The notes under the pieces were generated by a model. It was not told the DNA's origin and ran no database searches. It saw only the letters and a list, made by a program, of their open reading frames with translations. Below are positions 7,875 to 15,310 of a stretch of DNA of 23,756 nucleotides, one piece after another. Every line of letters starts with the position of its first letter. Position 1 is the first letter of the stretch. A program made the position numbers and the translations under genes. This DNA is from JAJZQD01 sp021847735 (GTDB lineage Bacteria; Bacillota; Thermincolia; Thermincolales; UBA2595), in the NCBI GenBank assembly GCA_027324025.1, contig DAHVYW010000133.1, positions 1-23,756 on the forward strand. Direction: 5' to 3'.

Positions 7875-9170
7875 ATGGCTTTATTCGAGAAATATGATAT
7901 GCCAAAGGCAGGAGAGAAAATTACGTTTCAAAAGGGGAAATTAAATGTTCCCGATAACCCTGTCATTCCTTTTATTGAAGGTGATGGGACAGGCCCTGAT
8001 ATCTGGGCCGCAGGTTCCCAGGTCCTGGATGCCGCGGTGGCCAAGGCTTATTCCGGGAAAAAGAAAATAGCCTGGTATGAGGTATTTGCCGGGGAAAAGG
8101 CTTTTAATAGCTTTGGTGAATGGCTGCCCGCTGATACCCTGAAGGCAATCAGAGAGTACATAGTGGCTATAAAAGGCCCCCTTACTACCCCGGTGGGCGG
8201 CGGTATCCGTTCCCTGAATGTTGCCCTCAGGCAGGAACTGGACCTTTATGTATGTTTAAGACCAGTCAGGTACTTTGATGGGGTGCCTTCACCCGTTAAG
8301 AACCCGGAACTGGTGGATATGGTCATTTTCCGGGAAAACTCCGAGGACATTTATGCCGGTATTGAGTGGCCGGAAGGCAGTGAAGAGGTCAAAAAAATTA
8401 TTGATTTTCTGACCAGGGAAATGGGTGTGAAAAAGATACGCTTCCCGGAAACCTCAGGCATTGGCATTAAACCAGTGTCCAAAGAGGGTACCAAGCGTCT
8501 GGTGAGGGCCGCTGTCGAATATGCCCTGAACCATAACCGCAAAAGCGTAACCCTTGTCCACAAAGGAAATATTATGAAGTTCACCGAAGGGGCCTTTAAA
8601 ACCTGGGGTTACGAAACGGCGGAAGAGGAATTTTCGGACAGGGTGTTTACCTGGGCCCGATATGACCGGATTAAAGCCGAAAGCGGTACAGAGGCGGCAG
8701 ATAAGGCCCAGCGGGAAGCCTCTGCCTTAGGTAAAATTGTTGTTAAAGATGTTATTGCAGACGCCTTCCTGCAGCAGATTCTGACCAGGCCCGCCGAATA
8801 TGACGTCATTGCCACCCTGAATCTTAACGGGGATTATGTGTCAGATGCCCTGGCGGCTCAGGTAGGTGGAATAGGCATAGCGCCTGGGGCTAACATAAAT
8901 TATGTGACCGGCCATGCGGTCTTTGAAGCAACCCACGGGACTGCTCCGAAGTATGCCAACCTCGACAAGGTCAACCCCGGTTCCATACTCCTGTCAGGGG
9001 TATTAATGCTGGAATACTTAGGCTGGCTTGAGGCTGCAAACTTAATTTACAAATCTGTGGAGAAAACTATTGACAGCAAAGTAGTGACCTATGATTTTGC
9101 GCGGCTGATGGAAGGGGCCAGGGAAGTAAAATGCTCCGAGTTTGCCGACGAGCTGATCAAAAATTTGTAA
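7875..9170 (+). CDS. icd: Isocitrate dehydrogenase, NADP-dependent
   Basis: This 431-residue protein matches the bacterial homodimeric enzyme that oxidatively decarboxylates isocitrate to 2-oxoglutarate. The substrate loop GGGIRSLNVALRQ places the regulatory serine at position 113, as in E. coli. The segment HGTAPKYA carries the Lys-Tyr pair that binds the NADP 2'-phosphate, and TYDFARLMEGA keeps the Tyr and Arg of the NADP site, so NADP is the likely cofactor. The ATG at 7875 is preferred over an upstream in-frame GTG (7800) because GAGGTGAG lies 6 bases before it and the earlier start lies in the terminator hairpin. With the preceding gene it would form the oxidative route to 2-oxoglutarate and glutamate. 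Confidence 0.95.
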   Translation: MALFEKYDMPKAGEKITFQKGKLNVPDNPVIPFIEGDGTGPDIWAAGSQVLDAAVAKAYSGKKKIAWYEVFAGEKAFNSFGEWLPADTLKAIREYIVAIKGPLTTPVGGGIRSLNVALRQELDLYVCLRPVRYFDGVPSPVKNPELVDMVIFRENSEDIYAGIEWPEGSEEVKKIIDFLTREMGVKKIRFPETSGIGIKPVSKEGTKRLVRAAVEYALNHNRKSVTLVHKGNIMKFTEGAFKTWGYETAEEEFSDRVFTWARYDRIKAESGTEAADKAQREASALGKIVVKDVIADAFLQQILTRPAEYDVIATLNLNGDYVSDALAAQVGGIGIAPGANINYVTGHAVFEATHGTAPKYANLDKVNPGSILLSGVLMLEYLGWLEAANLIYKSVEKTIDSKVVTYDFARLMEGAREVKCSEFADELIKNL

Positions 9171-9297
9171 TAACCCCTGTCCGGTGCGATTCGGCAGAGC
9201 TGATGAAGTGGGGAACTATGCAATTCCCTGGAAAAGAGCGGAAACCCTTCGAATAGCTGGTTCGACTCTCCTCACCTCCACCAAATTTATGTACTAT

Positions 9298-9324
9298 GCC
9301 AGGGTTTTCAGACCTTGGCTTTTT
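9298..9324 (+). terminator. Rho-independent terminator downstream of icd / tRNA-like end
   Basis: An 8-bp stem (9298-9305 with 9312-9319, one G-T wobble, 6-base loop), beginning GCCAGGG and ending CCTTGGC, is followed directly by TTTTT. It ends transcription from icd or from an RNA ending at 9283. Confidence 0.8.
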
Positions 9325-9326
9325 AA

Positions 9327-9380
9327 AATAACGGTATGGCTGCTGAACTCTGTCAGCAGCCATACCGTTATTGTTTTATC
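9327..9380. terminator. Very long perfect hairpin, likely bidirectional terminator
   Basis: A perfect 20-bp stem (9327-9346 with 9353-9372) encloses a 6-base loop, ACTCTG. T-rich tracts follow on both strands: GTTTTATC on the plus strand, and TTTTAAAAA as the minus strand leaves the stem. It stands between the plus-strand icd and the convergent minus-strand gene. Confidence 0.75.
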
Positions 9381-9521
9381 ACCTTACCATAAAAAATTTA
9401 AACAAATTACAAAGTCGGAATATATCCTTCTTGTACCTGCGCAGTTAAGCTCCAGGTAGTTCCGGTTGGTAACCCCTACTAGCGTGCCTAAGCAAACAGG
9501 CTGTTTTTATTGTAGCCTCTT

Positions 9522-11093
9522 TTACTTTATCGGCATATTATTCTTTTTCAAATACGCTTCCTTAGCATCAATGAGCATTTGAAAAACCTCGTCACCGCGC
9601 GGGCTGCCATCGATTTGTTTAATCAGCTTTTGGCTTAGCCGGAGGTCGTTTAAGGTAATCAGGGGGTAATCCTGCATCCCGTATTTTTCCCCACCGATGT
9701 ATGCATAATGCAGGTTACCGTCAGACCTTATCCATCTAGGGCCGGTGTCTCTGACCGCCTGTCTAATCAGACCGGCGGTTTTTAGGTTGCGGGCATCGTG
9801 GTTAACCATATATATTTCATAGAGAAAATTCATTTCCGTAACCAGATGGTTAAGGGAAACATGGGTTTTTTTATGGCCTACTCCGGGTTTGTAGTAATCA
9901 GGCACCAGCAAGCCACCGTGCGTCGGAATACCCTGTTCCTTGGCGTATTTCCTCAGCCAGTCGGCATATTTTTCTGCAGATGCCAGGGCTTTGCTTTCAC
10001 CAAATTTCCCGTACATGTGCAGGAGAAATAAGGCTGCATCTGTATTAAACCTGGTGTCATAAAAACCTTCCGGTATTCCGTAATCATGGTAGAGCCAGTC
10101 GGATCTGGGGTAAGTGACCCAGTAACCACTTTTCCCCTGGGCCGCAGCCGCACTGTACATAGAGGATATGACAATATCACGGAAATACCGGCCGGCCTTC
10201 TGTTTAGAAAAAAGCTCAGCCACATGGTAGGCAGGGTTCAGCCAAAAGGCTGTTTTATCGGTAGGGTAATAGTTAGCGGGAGTGAGGTAATAAATCCCGT
10301 CATCTGATAGTTTCCGGTACCTGACCAGATCCCCGGTTTTAGCGTCATTCACGGCTTTTTGATTGTTCCAGTCCACCAGCGGCGAAGCGCTTAAAACCCC
10401 CCAGGTTTCGGTGAAGCATCCCAGTTCCTGGGGTAATGGTATTATGTAGTCAATATTGTTTTTAGATTTCAGAACAGATACCTGTTGGGACTTGTCATAC
10501 TGTTCGAGCCTGACATGATTCTTCAGCGGCCTGTAAACGTCAATCAGCCCAAGTCTCAGGTAATGACCGGGACTATCCAAAAAAACGGCGTTTTTCGGAA
10601 GCATGTGTTCCGATAAAAACAGGCCTCCGGGAGAGACTTGAAAGGAACTCCATTTTGAAGTGGTATTAACAATTTTCCGGTCATATATGATCTGGTGACC
10701 GGTAATCGGGGTGTTGCCGCCCACGGCTGTAATGACAGCTTTGATACCGGGGGCAGGCCGAAGGGACTCGTACTTAATAAAATATACTAGGTCTCTGTTT
10801 TCAATTTTGCGCAGTGTTACCGTCAGGGTGCCAATATCCCGGCCCTTTTGCCGGGCTTTATACACCAAAAGATTTTCCTTCTCATACCTGTATCCCCTGG
10901 CTTGTGTTTCAGGACCGGCCCACGTGACAGAGCCAGGTGCCAGGAGGCTGATTTGGTAATCCGCTTTCCCGTCGTTATTGGCATCGAAGACGGTTACTTC
11001 CCGGCTGTTGGAGAGATTTTTTAGTTTAATAATAAGTCCGGTGAATAATAAAACAAAAACAGCGAAAAACACCCATAATCTCTTGCTTTTCAT
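9522..11093 (-). CDS. Membrane-anchored glucuronyl C5-epimerase-like protein
   Basis: This 523-residue protein has one N-terminal membrane segment (about residues 5-24) and then a large outer domain. Near the N-terminus DANNDGKADY resembles a calcium-binding EF-hand-type loop. The C-terminal half, with YDTRFNTDAALFLL, THVSLNHLVTEMNFLYEIY and a series of amphipathic helices, looks like an alpha/alpha-toroid as in D-glucuronyl C5-epimerases or related polysaccharide-acting proteins. The ATG at 11093 is chosen over an upstream in-frame TTG (11108) because GAGGAG lies 7 bases before it. It is divergent from a polysaccharide deacetylase gene, which supports a role in modifying an extracellular polysaccharide. 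The fold is a moderate-confidence guess and the substrate is unknown. Confidence 0.55.
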   Translation of the reverse strand: MKSKRLWVFFAVFVLLFTGLIIKLKNLSNSREVTVFDANNDGKADYQISLLAPGSVTWAGPETQARGYRYEKENLLVYKARQKGRDIGTLTVTLRKIENRDLVYFIKYESLRPAPGIKAVITAVGGNTPITGHQIIYDRKIVNTTSKWSSFQVSPGGLFLSEHMLPKNAVFLDSPGHYLRLGLIDVYRPLKNHVRLEQYDKSQQVSVLKSKNNIDYIIPLPQELGCFTETWGVLSASPLVDWNNQKAVNDAKTGDLVRYRKLSDDGIYYLTPANYYPTDKTAFWLNPAYHVAELFSKQKAGRYFRDIVISSMYSAAAAQGKSGYWVTYPRSDWLYHDYGIPEGFYDTRFNTDAALFLLHMYGKFGESKALASAEKYADWLRKYAKEQGIPTHGGLLVPDYYKPGVGHKKTHVSLNHLVTEMNFLYEIYMVNHDARNLKTAGLIRQAVRDTGPRWIRSDGNLHYAYIGGEKYGMQDYPLITLNDLRLSQKLIKQIDGSPRGDEVFQMLIDAKEAYLKKNNMPIK

Positions 11094-11150
11094 AGGTTTA
11101 CTCCTCAATATTAGCTGACAACCTCATTTTAGTTTATCATAATTGACATA

Positions 11151-11180
11151 TTGATTCAATTCCATGATTTGTAGTATAAT
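11151..11180 (+). promoter_or_regulatory. Promoter of the polysaccharide deacetylase gene
   Basis: TTGATT (11151-11156) and a perfect TATAAT (11175-11180) are 18 bases apart. The minus strand has a candidate TTGAAT (complement of 11154-11159) with a TAAACT 17 bases on, so the divergent promoters overlap at their -35 boxes and could be co-regulated. Confidence 0.6.
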
Positions 11181-11220
11181 CTTACTATTGGAGAAAGTTT
11201 TCTCCCAAGGAGATAATTTC

Positions 11221-12087
11221 ATGAAATTATACTACAATTGCCGAAAGTTCTTTATAATAAGCCTGTTGTCTTTTGCGGTAGTCCTGACCGGGTTTTTTGA
11301 CCTGCCCCGGGCGCAAAGAGTGTCATCCGACCAAAGGGTGGCTGTAATAACTTTTCATGCCGTAAGCAAAGATTTTGAACCGAATCCGACGGTAATATCC
11401 CAGGACGAACTGGAGAAAACTTTCCAGTTGATGCAGCAAAGAGGTTACCGGCCGATAAACCTTGAACAGTTTCACGGTTTCATTGACGGGAAAATCGGGG
11501 TTCCTCAAAAAGCCGTCCTGATAACCTTTGACGACGGTTACGAAGATAATTTCCTGCTGGCTTATCCGATGGCCCAAAAATACAACTTCCCGGCGGTGAT
11601 TTTTGCTGTAGCCAAATGGTTTTCCGATTATCCCCGCCCTGAGCCCCATCGGCCCCATCTCAGTGCTGACCAGGCCAAAACCCTAATGGCGAAAGGACTA
11701 TGGTCTATTGCCGGCCACAGCTATGACGGTCACAGGAAGGTCTCTGGCGAAAAAGGGCCGGGTTCCTTTTACACCACGATGGTCGCTGACAACGTTTACC
11801 GGGAATCTGACCTGGAATACAAAGCAAGGCTTTGGACTGACGTTTCCCTCACCGCTTTTACCCTTGAAAAATTTGGTGTAAAACCTGTGGATTTTGCATT
11901 TCCCTATGGTTCATACAATGATACTATTAAGGAAATATTACTTAAATCCGGATACAAGTATTTTTATACCAACGACCCCGGCCTTAACAGTCCCGGGCAG
12001 GACCCAAAACATATCTTTAGGCTGTCATCTGCCCCAACGGCCGATGAGAACCTGGCACTTCTCGATTACTACTTCGGGAATCAATAA
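11221..12087 (+). CDS. Polysaccharide deacetylase (NodB domain), exported
   Basis: This 288-residue member of carbohydrate esterase family 4 removes N- or O-acetyl groups from a polysaccharide outside the membrane. Residues 10-27 form a signal peptide or membrane anchor. NodB motifs are visible: LITFDDGYEDN with Asp104/Asp105, GHSYDGH with the metal-binding His166 and His171, and FAFPYGSYND. The domain order resembles the PgaB/IcaB group that de-N-acetylates exopolysaccharide. The ATG at 11221 is chosen over 11164 because AAGGAG lies 8 bases upstream. It is divergent from the epimerase-like gene. No terminator was found before the riboswitch downstream. Confidence 0.88.
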   Translation: MKLYYNCRKFFIISLLSFAVVLTGFFDLPRAQRVSSDQRVAVITFHAVSKDFEPNPTVISQDELEKTFQLMQQRGYRPINLEQFHGFIDGKIGVPQKAVLITFDDGYEDNFLLAYPMAQKYNFPAVIFAVAKWFSDYPRPEPHRPHLSADQAKTLMAKGLWSIAGHSYDGHRKVSGEKGPGSFYTTMVADNVYRESDLEYKARLWTDVSLTAFTLEKFGVKPVDFAFPYGSYNDTIKEILLKSGYKYFYTNDPGLNSPGQDPKHIFRLSSAPTADENLALLDYYFGNQ

Positions 12088-12154
12088 TTTTTTTAAATTG
12101 GTGCAGGAAAGACTACAAAATTTGTCGAATAATTACTAAATCACAATCTTATAC

Positions 12155-12252
12155 ATAGGGTAAACTTACTGAAAGGTAAGGACACAAAGCCGTGGGTCTA
12201 AGGCTAACAAGCTATGATTGCCAGGTTGCGCTCTTGAAGTAAATTACCCTAT
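12155..12252 (+). ncRNA. Cyclic di-GMP-I riboswitch (GEMM-I)
   Basis: The conserved core is present in order: GGGTAAAC (12158-12165), a hairpin with a GAAA tetraloop (12171-12174) on stem CTTAC/GTAAG, GACACAAAGCC (12181-12191), GGGTCTAA (12194-12201) and CCAGGTTGC (12221-12229). A closing P1 stem forms between ATAGGGTAA (12155-12163) and TTACCCTAT (12244-12252). The base aligned with G20 of the well-studied Vc2 aptamer is G12160, which favours c-di-GMP over cyclic GMP-AMP. The 3' strand of P1 overlaps the 5' arm of the following terminator, so ligand binding should favour readthrough (an ON switch); that direction is inference. It precedes the lipoprotein gene at 12329. Confidence 0.88.
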
Positions 12253-12276
12253 TATCCTGCGATAATAGGATTTTTT
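12249..12276 (+). terminator. Riboswitch-controlled intrinsic terminator
   Basis: A perfect 8-bp stem, CTATTATC (12249-12256) with GATAATAG (12261-12268), has loop CTGC and is followed by GATTTTTT. Its first four bases (CTAT, 12249-12252) are also the end of the aptamer's P1 stem, so the two structures compete. Confidence 0.85.
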
Positions 12277-12328
12277 ATATATTCAAAGAACCAGTCTATA
12301 GGAACTTACTGTAGGGAGGGCTATTTCA

Positions 12329-13261
12329 ATGAAAAAGAAAACGGTTCTGAGTGTTATCATTCTGACGGTTACCATACTTGCGGTTACCATACTGATAAGC
12401 GGTTGTTCCACTATTTCGAAACTGAACCCCTTTAAAAAAGGCTTCTCTGTACCCGAAAAAGCTTATGAGCAGACCAAAAAATTCGTCGAACCTCAGGAAC
12501 AGCCTATTGCTGATATCAATAACATGACTGACCAGATGGTGGAAAAGATTAATGCCGGTAATTGGGAAGAAGCTATCGGAATCGGAGAGAATGCCAATAC
12601 CCTTGTTGCCAGGGAAACGGCAAAAACGACTGTTAAGGAGTCTGTGTACACCTTGATTTCGGTAAAAGAAAAACTATTTGAGACCCTGATTGAAGCCTAT
12701 GATTACAAGAATCATCTGGCGGGTCTGAGTAAGGAAGAAAAGGAACGATATGTGCGGACTGCCCGGTCTCATTACAATCTTAACCCTTCAGACCCCTTTA
12801 AAAAGCAGGCCTTGGCGAGGGTGTTAATCGAAACCGAAAACTATGCCGAAGGGCTGAAACTGGCCGGGGAGGTTTATTCCGTAAATAAAAACAAGGATGT
12901 AACCGACACTTATGCCTGGGGTCTTAACCAGACAGGTAAAAAGGTCGAGGCCTACGAAATTTATAAAAACTTTTTTACCCAGGCAGAAACCCTGGTACAG
13001 GTTTACCACGCCGCTGTTGTAATAGAGGAGCAGGATAAAGCCCTTGGGTTGAAGCTCTATAAAGGATGCCAAAAAGCCGCCAATAACCTGATGGTCAAAG
13101 AGGAGAATACAAAAAATCAGAGTGCCCAGAGTTACATTAACATGATTTCAGGTGAGGCCCAAAAGGCCATTGACAGGTTATTTGCCGGAGGTTCAGGTGT
13201 CGATTCCCAATATAAAGTCGACTATGCAGACAACATCGTAAATTCCATAGTTAAACTCTAA
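12329..13261 (+). CDS. Lipoprotein with TPR-like helical repeats, under c-di-GMP riboswitch
   Basis: This 310-residue protein begins with a positively charged start (MKKK), a hydrophobic segment and the lipobox ISGC with Cys26, so it should be a membrane-anchored lipoprotein facing outward. The rest is helical. The region from about 130 to 250 (RTARSHYNLNPSDPFKKQAL, YAEGLKLAGEVY, DTYAWGLNQTGKKVEAYEIY) reads like TPR-type helix pairs, suggesting a protein-protein scaffold. No specific family was recognised. The ATG follows GTAGGGAGGG. The gene lies directly behind the riboswitch and its terminator, so its expression is probably tied to c-di-GMP, which usually governs motility, adhesion or exopolysaccharide. 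The palindromic element copy A follows its stop. Confidence 0.8.
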   Translation: MKKKTVLSVIILTVTILAVTILISGCSTISKLNPFKKGFSVPEKAYEQTKKFVEPQEQPIADINNMTDQMVEKINAGNWEEAIGIGENANTLVARETAKTTVKESVYTLISVKEKLFETLIEAYDYKNHLAGLSKEEKERYVRTARSHYNLNPSDPFKKQALARVLIETENYAEGLKLAGEVYSVNKNKDVTDTYAWGLNQTGKKVEAYEIYKNFFTQAETLVQVYHAAVVIEEQDKALGLKLYKGCQKAANNLMVKEENTKNQSAQSYINMISGEAQKAIDRLFAGGSGVDSQYKVDYADNIVNSIVKL

Positions 13262-13286
13262 AGTCACACCCCTCTGTTCTCCCCAA

Positions 13287-13413
13287 AAAGGCAGGTGGCA
13301 GGTATGTTCCGAAGAGCGAGGCTGACGTCAGTCGGCCCACGATCCGCGCAGCGGGAGTGGTTTGCCGAATGAGTTGTTGCTCGCTCGAAGGAATATACCT
13401 GCCTCCTGCCTTT
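13287..13413 (+). repeat. Palindromic MITE-like element, copy A (127 bp)
   Basis: Terminal inverted repeats of 24 bp (13287-13310 and 13390-13413) differ at two positions and share GGCAGG and GGCAGGTAT blocks; GAGCGAG extends the match inward. The interior carries CGAGGCTGACGTCAG (13317-13331) and GAGTTGTTGCTCGCTC (13371-13386), both found inverted in copy B at 17784-17907. It lies 25 bases after the lipoprotein stop. It could fold into a long stem and act as a terminator-like barrier. No transposase is nearby, and mobility is inferred from repeat structure. Confidence 0.75.
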
Positions 13414-13447
13414 CGCCTCAATATTTTCCACAAATAAAAAACATCGG

Positions 13448-13456
13448 TGCTATAAA
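13448..13456 (+). promoter_or_regulatory. Extended -10 promoter of the CBM gene
   Basis: TGCTATAAA is an extended -10 box about 41 bases before the start codon. A -35 box is poor (TTTCCA 13425-13430, too far), which is acceptable for an extended -10 promoter. Confidence 0.4.
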
Positions 13457-13496
13457 TACTAATCCCAGAAACTATATCGACCAAGGAGGAAAATTT

Positions 13497-13859
13497 ATGG
13501 AATATATGGACTACGACCATGTTAATCACAGCAGTACACAGGGGAGTGAAAATGTCGGGGGGGTTAGTGTATACCCGACTCCGATAACCCTCGGAGAACA
13601 CATTAACATAGTGTATGACGGGCTTCTTGCCACATCCGGAGCGCAGGAGGTATATTTACACATGGGCTACGGCCCCCATAACAACTGGTACAAAGGCGGC
13701 GAATTAAAGATGCTTCACACAGGACGCGGTTGGGAACAAACCTTTCAAGTCAATGACCCTGGCAGGTTAAACTTCTGTTTCAGGGACAATGCCAATAACT
13801 GGGATAATAACTGGGGCCACAACTGGAGTTTTGAGATACATCACGGAAAGATATATTAA
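13497..13859 (+). CDS. Stand-alone starch/glycogen-binding module protein (CBM25/CBM53-like)
   Basis: This 120-residue protein is essentially one carbohydrate-binding module. Features of the CBM25/CBM53 starch-binding fold are visible: VYLHMGYGPHNNW, a central GRGWEQTFQV, and the tryptophan-rich LNFCFRDN, NNWDNNWGHNW. There is no signal peptide and no catalytic domain, so it probably binds alpha-glucan in the cytoplasm. The ATG at 13497 is chosen because AAGGAGG lies 7 bases upstream; a longer in-frame start at 13362 falls inside the palindromic repeat. It precedes glycosyltransferase and branching-enzyme genes, which fits a glycogen-associated accessory protein. A terminator follows. Confidence 0.82.
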   Translation: MEYMDYDHVNHSSTQGSENVGGVSVYPTPITLGEHINIVYDGLLATSGAQEVYLHMGYGPHNNWYKGGELKMLHTGRGWEQTFQVNDPGRLNFCFRDNANNWDNNWGHNWSFEIHHGKIY

Positions 13860-13905
13860 GGGAACAACTGTATTAACCCTTTGGGAATAATTTTTCTATA
13901 GCCTA

Positions 13906-13933
13906 ATCCTTACCTTCCAGTAAGGATTTTTTT
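13906..13933 (+). terminator. Rho-independent terminator of the CBM gene
   Basis: A perfect 8-bp stem, ATCCTTAC (13906-13913) with GTAAGGAT (13920-13927), has a 6-base loop and is followed by TTTTTT. Confidence 0.9.
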
Positions 13934-14015
13934 ATTGGCCGAAACCGGAAGAATAAACAGTTTACTGCCTAGGTACAATAAGCGCGAGAGAAAATCAGGA
14001 GGAGGTAGAACTGAA

Positions 14016-15275
14016 TTGAAGATTCTGATGCTTTCCTGGGAGTATCCCCCTAAAAATGTGGGAGGACTGGCCCAGCATGTTTATCATTTATCAAAAGCTA
14101 TTGCCAAACACGGGGCGGAAGTTCACGTTATAACCGTTGGCGGTAACGATGCGATTCCGTATGAAGACCATGACGGAGTAAAGGTTCACCGGGTTAACCC
14201 TTACAGTCTTTCGACCCCGGACTTTAGAACTTCAATTCTCCACCTAAATTTCAGTCTACTGGAATATGCCGTCGCTTTGGCTAACTCCCTGAAGAATGTA
14301 GATGTTATTCATGCTCACGACTGGTTAGTAGCCCATGCCGGAAGGGCCCTGAAGCACTCCTTTCAGCTGCCGCTGGTGGCTACAATTCATGCCACGGAGT
14401 ACGGGCGCAACAACGGTCTGCACAACGATAACCAGCGGTATATCAGCGATGTAGAATGGTGGTTGACCTATGAAGCCTGGCGCGTAATCGTCTGCAGCAC
14501 CTACATGCAAAGGGAATTAAACGGCTTTTTCCAGCTTCCCGTTGACAAAATAACGGTAATCCCCAATGGGGTAACCGTTGAGGATTTCCCAGCCAAGTCA
14601 AACTACATGACCAGGAACCGTGAGAAGTATATCTTTTTCATCGGGAGGCTGGTGCGGGAAAAAGGGGTGCAGGTTTTAATAGATGCCGCTCCCAGGATTT
14701 TGGCCCGGTTCCCGGAAGCGCGGTTTATAATTGCAGGTAAAGGGCCCTTCGAAGAACATATCCGGGCCAGGATAAGGGAGCGTGGGCTGGAACACAGGAT
14801 ACAGCTTGCCGGCTATGTAAACGACCAGATACGAAACAGGTATTTTAAACAAAGCAGTGTCGCTGTTTTCCCCAGCCTGTATGAGCCCTTTGGCATTGTT
14901 GCCCTTGAAGCTATGGCGGCAGGGACACCGGTAGTTGTTTCTGACACCGGTGGGTTAAGCGAAATTGTTGAGCATGGAATAGACGGCTTGAAGTGTTATG
15001 CGGGTTCACCCGACTCACTGGCTGACAATATAATGGCAATTCTGGGAGATTCTCGTGTGGCTGAAAGGCTCAAAATCAACGGTTACGACAAAGCCAGCCG
15101 GAAATACAGCTGGTTTGCCATCGCCGGCAGGACCTTACAGGTATATGAGGAAGTTATCCAGCAATCCAAGAGGGCCGATTGGCGACCAGATACTTGGGCC
15201 GGGTCAGACCATATTTCCGCCTTGTATGACAAAATCAGAAGCCTTGGGAAGATAGGTGTTTTCAGTCAGCGCTAA
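14016..15275 (+). CDS. GT4-family glycosyltransferase, glycogen-synthase-like
   Basis: This 419-residue GT-B fold retaining glycosyltransferase of family 4 opens with MKILMLSWEYPPKNVGGL, whose glycine loop binds the nucleotide sugar. Later come VDVIHAHDWL, ITVIPNGV and the C-terminal PSLYEPFGIVALEAMAAG, which carries the E-x7-E donor-site pair. This opening is common in GT4 glycogen/maltose-1-phosphate synthases as well as in other GT4 enzymes. The TTG start at 14016 is chosen because AGGAGGAGGT lies 9 bases upstream; the longer frame from 13935 begins immediately after the CBM terminator. The nucleotidyltransferase gene follows by 35 bases, presumably in one operon supplying its NDP-glucose donor. 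Donor and acceptor are inferred. Confidence 0.85.
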   Translation: MKILMLSWEYPPKNVGGLAQHVYHLSKAIAKHGAEVHVITVGGNDAIPYEDHDGVKVHRVNPYSLSTPDFRTSILHLNFSLLEYAVALANSLKNVDVIHAHDWLVAHAGRALKHSFQLPLVATIHATEYGRNNGLHNDNQRYISDVEWWLTYEAWRVIVCSTYMQRELNGFFQLPVDKITVIPNGVTVEDFPAKSNYMTRNREKYIFFIGRLVREKGVQVLIDAAPRILARFPEARFIIAGKGPFEEHIRARIRERGLEHRIQLAGYVNDQIRNRYFKQSSVAVFPSLYEPFGIVALEAMAAGTPVVVSDTGGLSEIVEHGIDGLKCYAGSPDSLADNIMAILGDSRVAERLKINGYDKASRKYSWFAIAGRTLQVYEEVIQQSKRADWRPDTWAGSDHISALYDKIRSLGKIGVFSQR

Positions 15276-15310
15276 AATTTAATCATTACACAAAAAGGGG
15301 GAAAGTTATT

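Larger units (their letters stand above)
9171..9521. other. 350-bp gene-free region: tRNA-like 3' end and hairpins
   Basis: No convincing coding sequence is seen here. At 9259-9283 a T-loop box GGTTCGACTC is followed, at exactly tRNA spacing, by CTCCACCA, as at the 3' end of a tRNA or tmRNA. However, the T stem would have two mismatches, and no 5' acceptor strand complementary to CACCTCC was found upstream. Two strong hairpins follow (listed separately). A further weak stem near the 3' edge (AGGCT with AGCCT, within 9488-9521) might terminate the minus-strand gene. The tRNA-like end may be a relic or an unusual RNA. Confidence 0.4.

Noticed and set aside
13287..13413. Similar peptides (SEQQL, GRLTSAS) can be translated from both palindromic elements (minus strand in copy A, plus strand in copy B)
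   Set aside because: The resemblance follows from the nucleotide repeat itself; the frames lack ribosome-binding sites and overlap repeat arms, so a coding origin is not supported.
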